Positions 55,256-64,000 of a stretch of 64,000 bases of DNA are shown here, in pieces. The DNA is from Balamuthia mandrillaris (Eukaryota; Discosea; Longamoebia; Balamuthiidae): the NCBI GenBank assembly GCA_031835245.1, contig JAVKOQ010000056.1:124001-188000 (forward strand), read 5' to 3'. Position 1 is the stretch's first letter; the number at the start of each line of letters is the position of its first letter. A program made the translations under genes and the position numbers. The notes below the pieces were generated by a model. That model did no database searches, was not told the origin of the DNA, and saw only the letters and a list, made by a program, of their open reading frames with translations.

Positions 55256-55318
55256 CCATCCATCCATCCATCCATCCATCCATCCATCCATCCATCCATC
55301 CATCCATCCATCCATCCA
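55256..55318 (+). repeat. (CATC)n tetranucleotide repeat
   Basis: About fifteen CATC units in the spacer between sestrin and the minus-strand WIP gene. A GTTGTTTATGTTGTTATTGT duplication lies just before it (55155-55210). Confidence 0.93.
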
Positions 55319-55487
55319 CATCGTCCCATAAATACTGTACTATAATACCAGCTAGGGTGTCTAGCACCACCATCGACCCATCAAACCAATGTTGATGATG
55401 ATGTTTTAAGAAAACGGTGCACAGCGCAGCGGTAGCGTTTGAACGGTGCAGAGGGGAAGGGAAGAAAGGAAGAAGGGAAGAAGGCTT

Positions 55488-56545
55488 TCACCAACCGCGA
55501 TGTGGCACAGGAGGGCCACCGGGAGGACCACCACGAGGAGGAAGAGCAGGGCCTCGATTTGCCGAGGGGGGAGGTACAGCAGGGCTTCCTCGCCCTCTTC
55601 CTCCTGCCATCGGTGGCGGGCCACCCATCGCAGGAGGTGGTATGCCTCGTCCTCGTCCGCCTACTGCTGGAGGGGGTGCTCTTGGGCTTATGGAGGGAGG
55701 AACGGCGGGCGAAGCTCTTGGGCTGACGGGAGGAGGGCCTCCTATTGGTGGTGGTCCTCTTGGGCTTGGTGAGGGAGGAATAGCTCTGGTGGCCGCCGGG
55801 GGTGTGCTTACAGGAGGCGGTATGCCTCGTCCTCGGCCACCCGGTGGCGAAACCATGGGTGGGGGCACGGCTGCTCCACGACCACCTCCTCCTGGCACCG
55901 AAGGAGAGGGACGACCAGGTATGGCAGGGGCTCCCCCACTTCCTCCTGGCGCTGGTGGAGAGGGTCGACCAGGAATAGCAGGAGCGCCTCCACCTCCTCT
56001 TCCTACTGGTCCTCCTGGCGAAGGTCGTCCTGGAATGACGGGTCCTGCGGAGGGCGGACTGGGAAAGCCGCCTGGTCTTTGAGCAACTGCATGTGTCAAA
56101 CAACAGTTGTTTATTCAGGTTAGCAAAGAAGTGCAGTCTGGTGTTGCGGGCAGGGAACAAAGAGAGAAAGGAGGAGATCAAAAGGCAAAAAAGGTTTACC
56201 TCTGGAGGGAGGAGCAGGGCCGCCGGGCCGCACTGGCGCTGGCGGTCCACCACCCATGCCCATGCCACCGCCTCCTGCCTTTGGCTTTTCTGCATCCAAA
56301 CAAACACGCGTGTTGTTAGAAAAAGTGGGCAAAGAGAGGAGAAAGAGGGAGCAAAGATTTAGAGAAAAGGAACCGAGAATAGGAGCGCTTCTGTCGTTGG
56401 TCACAGCCTTTTTGAGACGAGCGCCCTTCTCAATGCTGCTCAGGAGGTCTTTGCGGCCCTTGGTGGCTGGCGGTGGTTTGAAATTGGAGGGATCAGGAGG
56501 GGGTGGTGGCCCCATCAAACCAGGCGGTGGTGGTCCGAAATTCAT
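55488..56545 (-). CDS. WIP/verprolin-like actin-regulatory protein
   Basis: 286 residues from three exons: 56545-56374, 56289-56200, 56086-55488. It opens with MNFGPPPPGLMGPPPPPDP and then a WH2 actin-monomer-binding motif, GRKDLLSSIEKGARLKKAVT followed by NDRSAPIL, which matches the N-terminal WH2 of WIP and verprolin closely. The rest is Pro/Gly/Arg-rich with repeated IPGRPSPP and RGRGIPPP units, potential profilin and SH3 ligands. WIP family proteins partner WASP and deliver it to sites of Arp2/3-driven actin assembly. The C-terminal WASP-binding region of animal WIP is not recognisable here; the protein ends GGPPVPHRGW. Confidence 0.85.
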
Positions 56546-57072
56546 CTTTGCTCTTTACAAAATAAATATAAATAAAGGTTGACGAGGGAGAAGAAGAAGA
56601 ACAAGAACAAGAAGGATGTTCGCTGCTGGCTGGCAAGGTGTGTTCCTTCCTCTCCCGACGTTGCACCTATCTCTGTTCTGCTGTTTTACTTCAAACAAGC
56701 AAAAAGCGCAATCATGCTAGTCTCTTTTTTTGGAGGAGGCGCAATATAGCGCGGCGATCTGATTCGCTTTTCACGGGCTCTGATTGGTTCCTCTTCCTCT
56801 ATTGAACTCTCCGCCTTTTTATGTTTAATTATAAAAACCCTCTCCAGCTCGCCGTTTTGTCGGAGTGCAGAACTTGTCCTTGTATGACGAACACCAGCTG
56901 AACGCTCTGCTTGAATCAGGGAAGGCTTACTCAAGGAGTTGCGACTGCGTTGATGGTGAGAACCCTTTAAGGTCTGACGGCCGGAAAGAGTGACAAACCG
57001 TCCGTCCAACCTTGGTAGGTTTTTGAGCCTTATTATTGAAAGAGAGAACGAAGCCAAAGTTTCAGTTTCACG
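56546..57072. other. Spacer between WIP start and glomulin-like stop
   Basis: 527 bp. A minus-strand ORF at 56686-57057 has no family resemblance, so I see no supported gene. The stretch 56546-56700 should hold the WIP promoter. Confidence 0.5.
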
Positions 57073-59092
57073 TCATGTAGAGTTGGTCGTGGTGGCGTCG
57101 GAGGAAGAAGAGGAAGAGGTTGAGGCGACGGGGCGCAGCAGTTCAAAGACGCAATCGAGGACCTGTTGAAGAACATGGAGGTTCCCCAAAGAGGCAACAG
57201 AGGCGCTGTGCACGTCGGAGGGACGAAGAGCGGGGAAACCATGCTTCGTCATCAGGGCCACTCGCTTGCGCTGCTCTTCTGGGGTGAGCGCCCCCGTGTG
57301 CTCCTTGATCTGCCGCTGAATGGCCAGCGAGAGAGGTTCCAACAGATCCGCCTCGACCGCTTGTCGAAACTGTGGTTCCCAAACACCAACGTTTTGTTGT
57401 TGTGGTGAGTCCTCCTCTTTCTGCTTTGGTCTATCTCTCAGCAATAGGAAGCGATAGTAGTTCAGGGCGTTCATCCACACATCAAAGTCTTGCAAGAGGT
57501 TGCTCTCACCACTGAAGTGCATAAAGAAAGGGAACAGATCTAACAACTTTGGAGAGCTGAAAGGGGAAACCTTCTTTCTTTGTTGTTGATGCTCCTCATC
57601 TTTCGGCCATGCTCGAATAGTTTCCTGTTTGAGTCTGTGAATTAATAGCCCTTTGATGGATGGATAAGGGCAGGTCCGTAGCAGGTCCCCCAACAGGCGG
57701 TAACGTTCCTCCTCTTCAAACAGCGACAGGAAGGTGTTCAAGTGCAAAAAGGCTTCTTGTCGCCGCTCCAACTTCCCGCAGTTTGTCATGAACATTATCA
57801 AGTTCTACATAAAATGAAGCCTTAGCAGGAAGAAATAAAAATAAGACAACGCAGATAAAGGAAGAAACCTGTGCAAAGAGCACGAAAGTCTTCATGGAAA
57901 CTCCGAAAGTCATTATGTTCGCTTCTTGCGATGGATCAACGCTCACTATTGGTTGTGAAGCCACGCCCTCACGTCCATTGGGAGCAAGGTGTCCTGTCTT
58001 TCTTGCTTCTCTCTTTTCTTCGGTCAATGCATTCAGCATATGCCGCATCATTATCAAACCTTTCTCTGCAATAAGAGGGGCTGGACTAAAATAAACAAGT
58101 CAGTCAGGTCATATCGAGTGAAGAGGAAGGAGAAGAAGAGGGTTTAGCTTTCACATCGTACTCTTTTAACATTAGAGAAATGGAAGGTACAAGCAGGCAG
58201 TATCGGTATAATGGGGAAAGCACATTCCAAAAGGGACTATCTTCGGCCCAGCGTTGTTGTTCCAAGTTTATATAAAAATAGCAAGCGATGCCTACTAATA
58301 GTCGTTGTGCATCTTCATGTTCTTCATCAGCATTGACCTCTTTAGATGGAGTAGCTAAGTCAGTGTAAGAAGTCAAAAAGAAAAAAAAAACAAACTTTAC
58401 CAAGTGAAGGAATGCTCCTCAAAAGAAAAATAGGCTCAACTCCTAGCCTCGATAATATACACTACAAAGACGTTAGCAAAGAAAAGAAGCAACAAAATCA
58501 AAAATTGCAACAGAAGACATAAAAACAGACACACCATTGCCATTTGTGCTGTGGAAGATACATTATTGCTGTGATTCAAGTTGGTACGAGCGAGCAAGGC
58601 AAGATTCTCCAGCGTCAACACCATCGCGTTCAGGCGCTGCTTTAATTGCTTTCCAGAAAACTCATGAATGCGCTTCCAAACAGTAGGTCAGATTGTATTT
58701 TCGCAACATTTGGGAGTACTGCTACCTACCTTATCGTCATCCACTAACAAAGTGCTGAGCAAAGAAAGCACACTAGGAATAATGCATGCAGCATCTGTCG
58801 ATAGTTTGTACTTGTCAGCATCTTCACCATCGGTGTCTCCAAATGCGTTTGTTATTTTGATAGATTTCTTCATTTTATCATTCTCAATCTCATCACTGTC
58901 TTTTTCTTGTTCTTGGTCCTGTTCCTCCGTTTCTTCCCCTTCCTCTTCCTCTTCTTCGCTCTCGTCCTGTCTGTCGGGTGCAGAAGCAGTAGCGTGCCGT
59001 GCAAGCACACCTCTTCCAACATCAACAGTGCTCTGTATAAAGGTCGTTCGTTTCTGTTTTGGAAGGCGACCCAGCACTTTCATGAAGAGAGT

Positions 59093-59131
<39 letters not shown>

Positions 59132-59905
59132 CGTTGCATTATTGAAAAGTTGGATTGTTGGAAAGACATGTTTGGAGGAATGGAACGGAAAGCAAACCAG
59201 TCTCTAAGCAGCTCAACAAGCATGGAATACTGGTTGCTCTGTTTACTTTATGAACAGCCTCCTCGAGTGCAATGATGCCCTCTCGTGGATTGCCGGCCAT
59301 CGACAGCTGTCGAAGCAACTGAAGAGCGGAAGCATGAGAGAGAGAAAGCAGAGAAGAGAAAGAAGCACGCTGAAACGTAATGAATAATGAACCAAATGAA
59401 GTGAACAAACCTGTTGGCAAGCATGAGCTAGCGCCTCGTGATCCAGAAAATGAACGACGGTATCAACATATTCAAAGAAAATGTTCTCCAGAAGCCGCTA
59501 GAAAAAACTCTCCCACTTCAGTTAGCAGCCACCACTGAGAACTTTTTTGAAAAACAGAAACCAACCTGGTTGCTTATTATCGAGGAGAGCTGCCACTCCA
59601 CAAAAAAGCCCAGCTCGGCGTCCTTCCCCGGATTGTCAGCAAAGTGCCGCCATGCCTCTCGCAGCTCAGGTAGCAGCGCGTCTGATTGGGCTCCCTCCCC
59701 CTACAAAAGAACAAAGAAAGAAATCGCATTGCCTTGCATGAGAGGAGGAGAAAGAGAGCCGTGATACGTGGGGGAACATAAAAGGCACACAAACCTGCAG
59801 CAGGGCGTTCCAACGAGAGAGTGTACTCTGGCCAAGCCACGGAGAAGCTGCTGTTTGTTGTTCGGTCATCCCTTTTGGTTTTTTGTTTTCGTTAGGACCA
59901 TTCAT
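57073..59905 (-). CDS. Glomulin/ALF4-like armadillo-type protein
   Basis: A long helical protein of roughly 750 residues in about nine exons; exact joins in the middle are not all certain. It begins MNGPNENKKPKGMTEQQTAA, with later exons around 59750-59570, 59510-59410, 59320-59190, 59090-58720, 58660-58540, 58355-58162, 58085-57869 and the last at 57804-57073. A Glu/Asp-rich insert lies near 58880-58990. The C-terminal blocks GDLLRTCPYPSIKGLLIHRL and WMNALNYYRFLLLRDRP resemble the YAP-binding/ALF4/glomulin family, whose animal member binds the RBX1 RING of cullin ligases and blocks E2 access. The assignment rests on these short blocks and on HEAT-like helices. It diverges from the kinase gene across 397 bp. 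Confidence 0.5.
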
Positions 59906-60302
59906 GTCGTCATGTGAACTTCCTTGTGCTCGCTGTCGGGCAGCTCTCCAGCACAGTTTGTACAGTTTGTTTGCATTATTGGAATAACGGGAGATCGCGT
60001 AAAGCCCGAATGGTGGTGGTATGCTTTATTACTTGGCGCCGATTTCCATAGTAACGGGTAGGGTTACCTAGGAGAAACTTGCTTTCTTGGTCGTCTGGCG
60101 GGTTCCCATTCATCTTTTCCTTTTCCTCATGAGTAGCCTAGCACCGCTTCTGCAAGTTGCACCGCGCGGTCGAGCAGATACGCGACTACCGCGAGGGTAG
60201 GTAAGGTTCCTCAATGCCTCCTAATAATATTGTTTTTTTATCATTCCACTTTTCACCGTTCATACCAAACCAACCGCCCTCCCCTTTGCTCTGCAACCCA
60301 CC
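59906..60302. promoter_or_regulatory. Divergent promoter region of glomulin-like gene and kinase
   Basis: 397 bp between start codons with no ORF belonging to either gene. Includes TAGTAACGGGTAGGGTTACC near 60050, a pair of GTAACGGG/GGGTTACC-like blocks. Confidence 0.4.
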
Positions 60303-62462
60303 ATGCTAGAAATAACCCCCTCTCCCCGGCCTTTGCCAGCCACGTTGAAGGTTAAGCCCATGCTGGTGGCTGAGAGAAGGCCCTCCGTGAATGGCAATTA
60401 CACCATGCTTCATCTCCTCGGCAAAGGTGCTACCGGTGAGGTCAAGCTTGCCCAAGACAGGCGGGACGGCAAGTACTATGCCGTCAAAGTTGTTGATAAG
60501 GTATGTTGCCTTTTTTTTCTTCGGAACTTCGAGCTGTTTGCGCTTCTTATGTGTAACTCGTCATTTCGGTTTCCACTAACGACTCTTCATATGCACTCCC
60601 GTTTGTAGAGAGGTCTCACCAAGGAACAACAGATTCGCATTTCTCGAGGTACGCAACAACGGTATTAACATCTGGTTAGCTAAAGTATCCTTCTTACCAT
60701 CCCTTTGTTTTTTTCTCCCTGCTTGAGCAGAGTATTCCATAATGAAGCATGTACAGCACCCAAACCTCGTTCGTTTGGTGGAGGTTATTGAGAACCCCGT
60801 CGAGACGTGCATAGTTATGGACTATGCTAGCGGGGGTGACCTCTATACCCACATAGTCAGTTCGGAAAGGGGCAGACTCACGGAAGATGAAGCCCGCAGG
60901 GTTTGCATTCCTCTGCTCTTTCTAGCTTTATTTCCACGGTAGTGAGTGGTTCAGCACTGAAGTCCTCATTGATACACCAGATATTTGTACAAATAGGAGA
61001 GGCCTTGTTATACATGCACAACTCTGGGTATGTTTGCTTCCATTCGGTGACTCTTTACCTCAAACTGCTGACTTGCTTTATTTTACTCTTTCCTCCAACA
61101 GCTTCGTGCACAGAGACGTAAAACCTGAGAACATTTTGGTGTGTATAGACGCCGTTAACGTCATAAAAACTCTTCTTGCTCACTGTTCTTTTTGTTTTGT
61201 AATACCAAACAGCTGGGCCTTGATGGAAAAGCCTTATTAGGAGACATGGGATACGGGACCATGTGGAACAACAAGGTTCGCATCCATTTCTACTTCGGCT
61301 TTATTCAACAGTTTAGCACTAAGGATCTCTATACTTCTGCCTGCTAAACCAGACGTTAACAGACACAGCCTGTGGCTCCCTCTTTTATGCTTCTCCCGAG
61401 ATAGTGAGTGTGGGAGGGTACCGCTTGCTCCTTTTCTCCTCCTCTGTTTGCCGCCACAACACCGACAATAACACCCTTCTCTCCTAAATTGAACGGAACA
61501 GAACCTACAAGGGACCGGAGGTAGATGTCTGGTCGTTGGGCTGCGTACTCTACGTGATGACCACCGGAACGTTGCCCTTCCACGAGGCCACCCCCGACGA
61601 GACCAGAAGAGCTATCATCCGATATGACTTTAAGCGACCCTATCACCTCTCCCCCGAGCTCTGCCAGCTGCTGACTGGCATGCTGGACAAGGACCCAAAG
61701 CAGCGCATCACCATGAAGGAGGCCCTGCAGCACGTCTGGGTCAAGGGTAGGAAGAAGGAACTCTCTAGAGGTGCCAAGGCCAAGAGCAAGAGGCGCAGCC
61801 TGAGCGATCTCAGTAGGTCCATTCCTAAGAAGATCATGTTCTGGGCCAACAACAACAAGTTTGGTGAGGACGTTGACGAGGACGAGTTCGAGGCTGCGCT
61901 GGGTGAGCTTGCTGCCGCTGAAGAAGAGGGAGGAGAGGGCCAGGCGGGTCAGGAAGAGATACAACAACCTCCAGAACCCAAGACGCCACCCTCAAAGGAG
62001 CGCAAGCAAAAGAAGAAGAGCACTGCTGCTGCGCCGTTTGGCTTGGAAGAGATTCTGGAAGAAGGAGCAGAGGAGAATGGCAGTAGCAGTAGCCATGCCA
62101 GTAGCGGAGGAAGCAACGAAACTGCCAGCAGCGGAAGCAAGAAAAAGTCAGGAGGGTCACCCCCTCTCTTCAGCAACACCAGACGAAGGGCAGGCTCCAT
62201 GGCGTTGGACTTGACCGGTCTTCATCGTGGCGGCGGGCTGGAGTCTGGCAGCGACAAAGAGAGCGGCAAGGAGAGCAGTAAGGGGAGTGGCAAGCTCAGC
62301 AGCAAAGGCAAGAACAGCAAAGAAAAGATGAAGAAAAAGAGGAAGAGCAAGGACAAGATGACACGAACCAGAAGAAGGACCAGCTCCATGTCCGAACTGC
62401 CCGCCATCGACGAGGAGCTGCTCAAAGTACTTGACATGGCAGCCGAAGGCGCAGAGAAGTAA
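60303..62462 (+). CDS. CAMK-like Ser/Thr protein kinase with DMG motif
   Basis: 526 residues from eight exons: 60303-60500, 60609-60648, 60731-60900, 60981-61027, 61102-61138, 61213-61275, 61353-61417, 61502-62462. Kinase landmarks: LLGKGATGEVKLA glycine loop, YYAVKVVDK lysine, IMKHVQHPNLVRLVEVIENP, FVHRDVKPENIL catalytic loop, GDMGYGTMW in place of DFG, CGSLFYASPEIV and GPEVDVWSLGCVLYVMTTG. The substrate-site and helix pattern is that of CAMK/AMPK-related kinases. Asp of the metal-binding motif is kept while Phe is Met, which other active kinases tolerate. The ~200-residue tail is Lys/Ser/Glu-rich and probably disordered and nuclear-like in charge. No UBA or KA1 domain is recognisable. Confidence 0.87.
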
Positions 62463-62882
62463 CTTGGCTTTAGGCTTGCTATCCTCTCTATTGAGAGCCG
62501 CAGGTTTCTCGTTGGGGTGGACGAGTGCCCAGGTTTTTTTGTTCGTTGTTGTTGTTGTTCGTGTCACATTTTGTTTTTTGCTGTTTGTACTTGTAAATGT
62601 TTAATGGTGATGATGTTAAATGTTAGCTTGTAGAGTCGCGTTTACTTTAAAGCCCCCTTCCTCCCTCCTCCCCCAACAACCCCATGCCACCGTCTGAACT
62701 TGCCTCCGAAGAAAAAAGGCTCGATTCGTGACGTCATGGATATTATGAGAACGAACCAAGAAAAGGAACTTCCCAGAAAAGACCGAGGGGACTCACTCGA
62801 GAACCGAACAAGGCCCAGCAGCCGCAAAAGCACACAACACAATACAAAAAAACCAGTCAGGAAAGCAAACAACCACAGGCAA

Positions 62883-64000
62883 ATGTCCTTCCAAGTAGTG
62901 AGACACAAGGTAGACCGCACCACCTTTGAGGTGCTGTGCAAGCCTGGCGCTGCCCTTAAATTCAGAGAGGGAAAGCTGGGCTGGTCCAACGTTCTGTTCT
63001 CTGATGAGGTAAATTTTTTTCAATTTCCTGCTACTACTCTCTCTATCTCTGTATGCTGCTCACCAAATCTACAGATCTTTACAGATCAATCAAAGGGGCA
63101 AAGGGCTAATGAAAGTGATCTTCAGTTAGTTGCTTTTAGTTTTTTTTTTGTGTGCTTGAGTGTGTTTTTATGAGCCCTCACTTACGATACAATCTATGCC
63201 TGCCTTGCACACAACAGAAAAGCTTTTGATACCTCCAATCAAGACGATATTGCCAAGTTAATTGTAGAAAAGGGAGAGCTGCAGTTGTCCGCCGCCGAAA
63301 GGAAGGCCAAGGTGGACAAAAAACGCGCCGAAATGGGTATTTTTTTTTCTTGTGAGATCAAGTTGTTTGTTTTATTTAATTTTGTCTACAAACTTAGTGA
63401 ACTACATTCACAAATACTTTATCGATCCTCGCACCAAGACACCTCACCCTGTATGTTCATCCTGTCACATAGTGCTTTTCACTTGTGAGAGTTTACTTAT
63501 CTGGATTCTTTGGACAATAGGTGGTGAGGATTGAGAATGCCTTTACTCAACTTAAAATCACTGTTGATCCTGATATGCCTGCTGAGCGTCAGGTGCAAGA
63601 TAAGGTTCTCAAGCGCCTTCCTGAAGTCCTTCCCATCAAGAAATGCGAAATGGAAGGAGTCCTTGTCGGTGCGTTCTCTTCTCTCTCCTTATCTGCCCTC
63701 TCTATCTCTGACTTTTTCACAGTGTCACACCAGTTCCTGGGTCAGGCTATGGGCTTGGTGAAGAAATATGCGTCAGTAGCTGGTGAAAAGTACACTTCAG
63801 AGGGCTGCGAGATGCAAGTAGCCATCGTACCAGGAGGTAGCTCCTTCCACTTGCTTTCATCCTTTCCAAAATTACATCCCTTTCACTCACTTGTTTGCTT
63901 TGCCTTCAATGCAGATTATGATACCTTCATGTCTGAGCTCAGAGACGCCACAAAGGGCAATTTCCAGTTTGACGTTATAGGGCAAGGAGGCCCCAGCGAT
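62883..64000 (+). CDS. SBDS: SBDS ribosome maturation factor (3' partial)
   Basis: 232 codons visible, cut by the right edge. Exons: 62883-63008, 63075-63124, 63218-63336, 63398-63450, 63521-63668, 63723-63836, 63915-64000+. Domain I reads VVRHKVDRTTFEVLCKPGAA, FTDQSKGQRANESDLQ and KAFDTSNQDDIAKLIVEKGE. Domain II has YFIDPRTKTPHP and VVRIENAFTQLKITVDP; domain III has PEVLPIKKCEMEGVLV and EGCEMQVAIVPG. SBDS works with the EFL1 GTPase to evict eIF6 from pre-60S subunits. The frame is open further upstream to 62700, so a longer basic N-terminus (an in-frame ATG lies near 62736) cannot be excluded; 62883 is chosen because it sits just before the conserved block. Confidence 0.88.

Overview
The window is nuclear DNA from an intron-rich, gene-dense unicellular eukaryote. 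Short GT-AG introns (mostly 52-110 nt), divergent gene pairs a few hundred bases apart, single-pass receptor tyrosine kinases, CH/IQ/DH/PH and DH-PH-FYVE RhoGEFs, sestrin, GDAP2, verprolin/WIP and a complete-looking CSN4 suggest an amoebozoan, perhaps of the Acanthamoeba/Balamuthia type. A unicellular holozoan is not excluded; this is inference from gene content. For most genes I placed exon joins by splice signal plus reading phase; the summed exon lengths are divisible by three in all of those that lie wholly inside the window.

Layout. 1-7.3 kb: the 3' part of a CH-IQ-DH-PH RhoGEF, then a long coiled-coil protein with a HAP1/TRAK-like dynein-adaptor box. 7.4-8.0 kb: a small TIR-bounded repeat. 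8.2-14.6 kb: two paralogous receptor tyrosine kinases, head to head. 14.6-30.3 kb: an AT-rich repeat island with three copies of one LINE, a ~2.5 kb TIR-bounded element carrying a decayed N4/N6-type DNA methyltransferase-like gene, and a DDE (Harbinger-like) transposon with ~70-bp TIRs. 30.3-36.8 kb: a MIT-GRAM-RhoGAP and a DH-PH-FYVE RhoGEF, head to head. 37.3-41.8 kb: SAP18, an intact piggyBac transposase and an OTU deubiquitinase. 41.9-64 kb: unknown coiled-coil protein, zinc-ribbon-less sirtuin, CSN4, glycine-cleavage T-protein, GDAP2, sestrin, WIP/verprolin, glomulin-like protein, Ser/Thr kinase and the 5' part of SBDS.

Themes. Signalling to Rho GTPases and actin recurs (two RhoGEFs, one RhoGAP, WIP, two receptor kinases), with a likely endosomal GEF/GAP pair sharing one promoter region. 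Ubiquitin/NEDD8 control recurs too (OTU, CSN4, glomulin-like). The most unusual item is the methyltransferase-like gene inside the TIR element at 21.5-24.0 kb.
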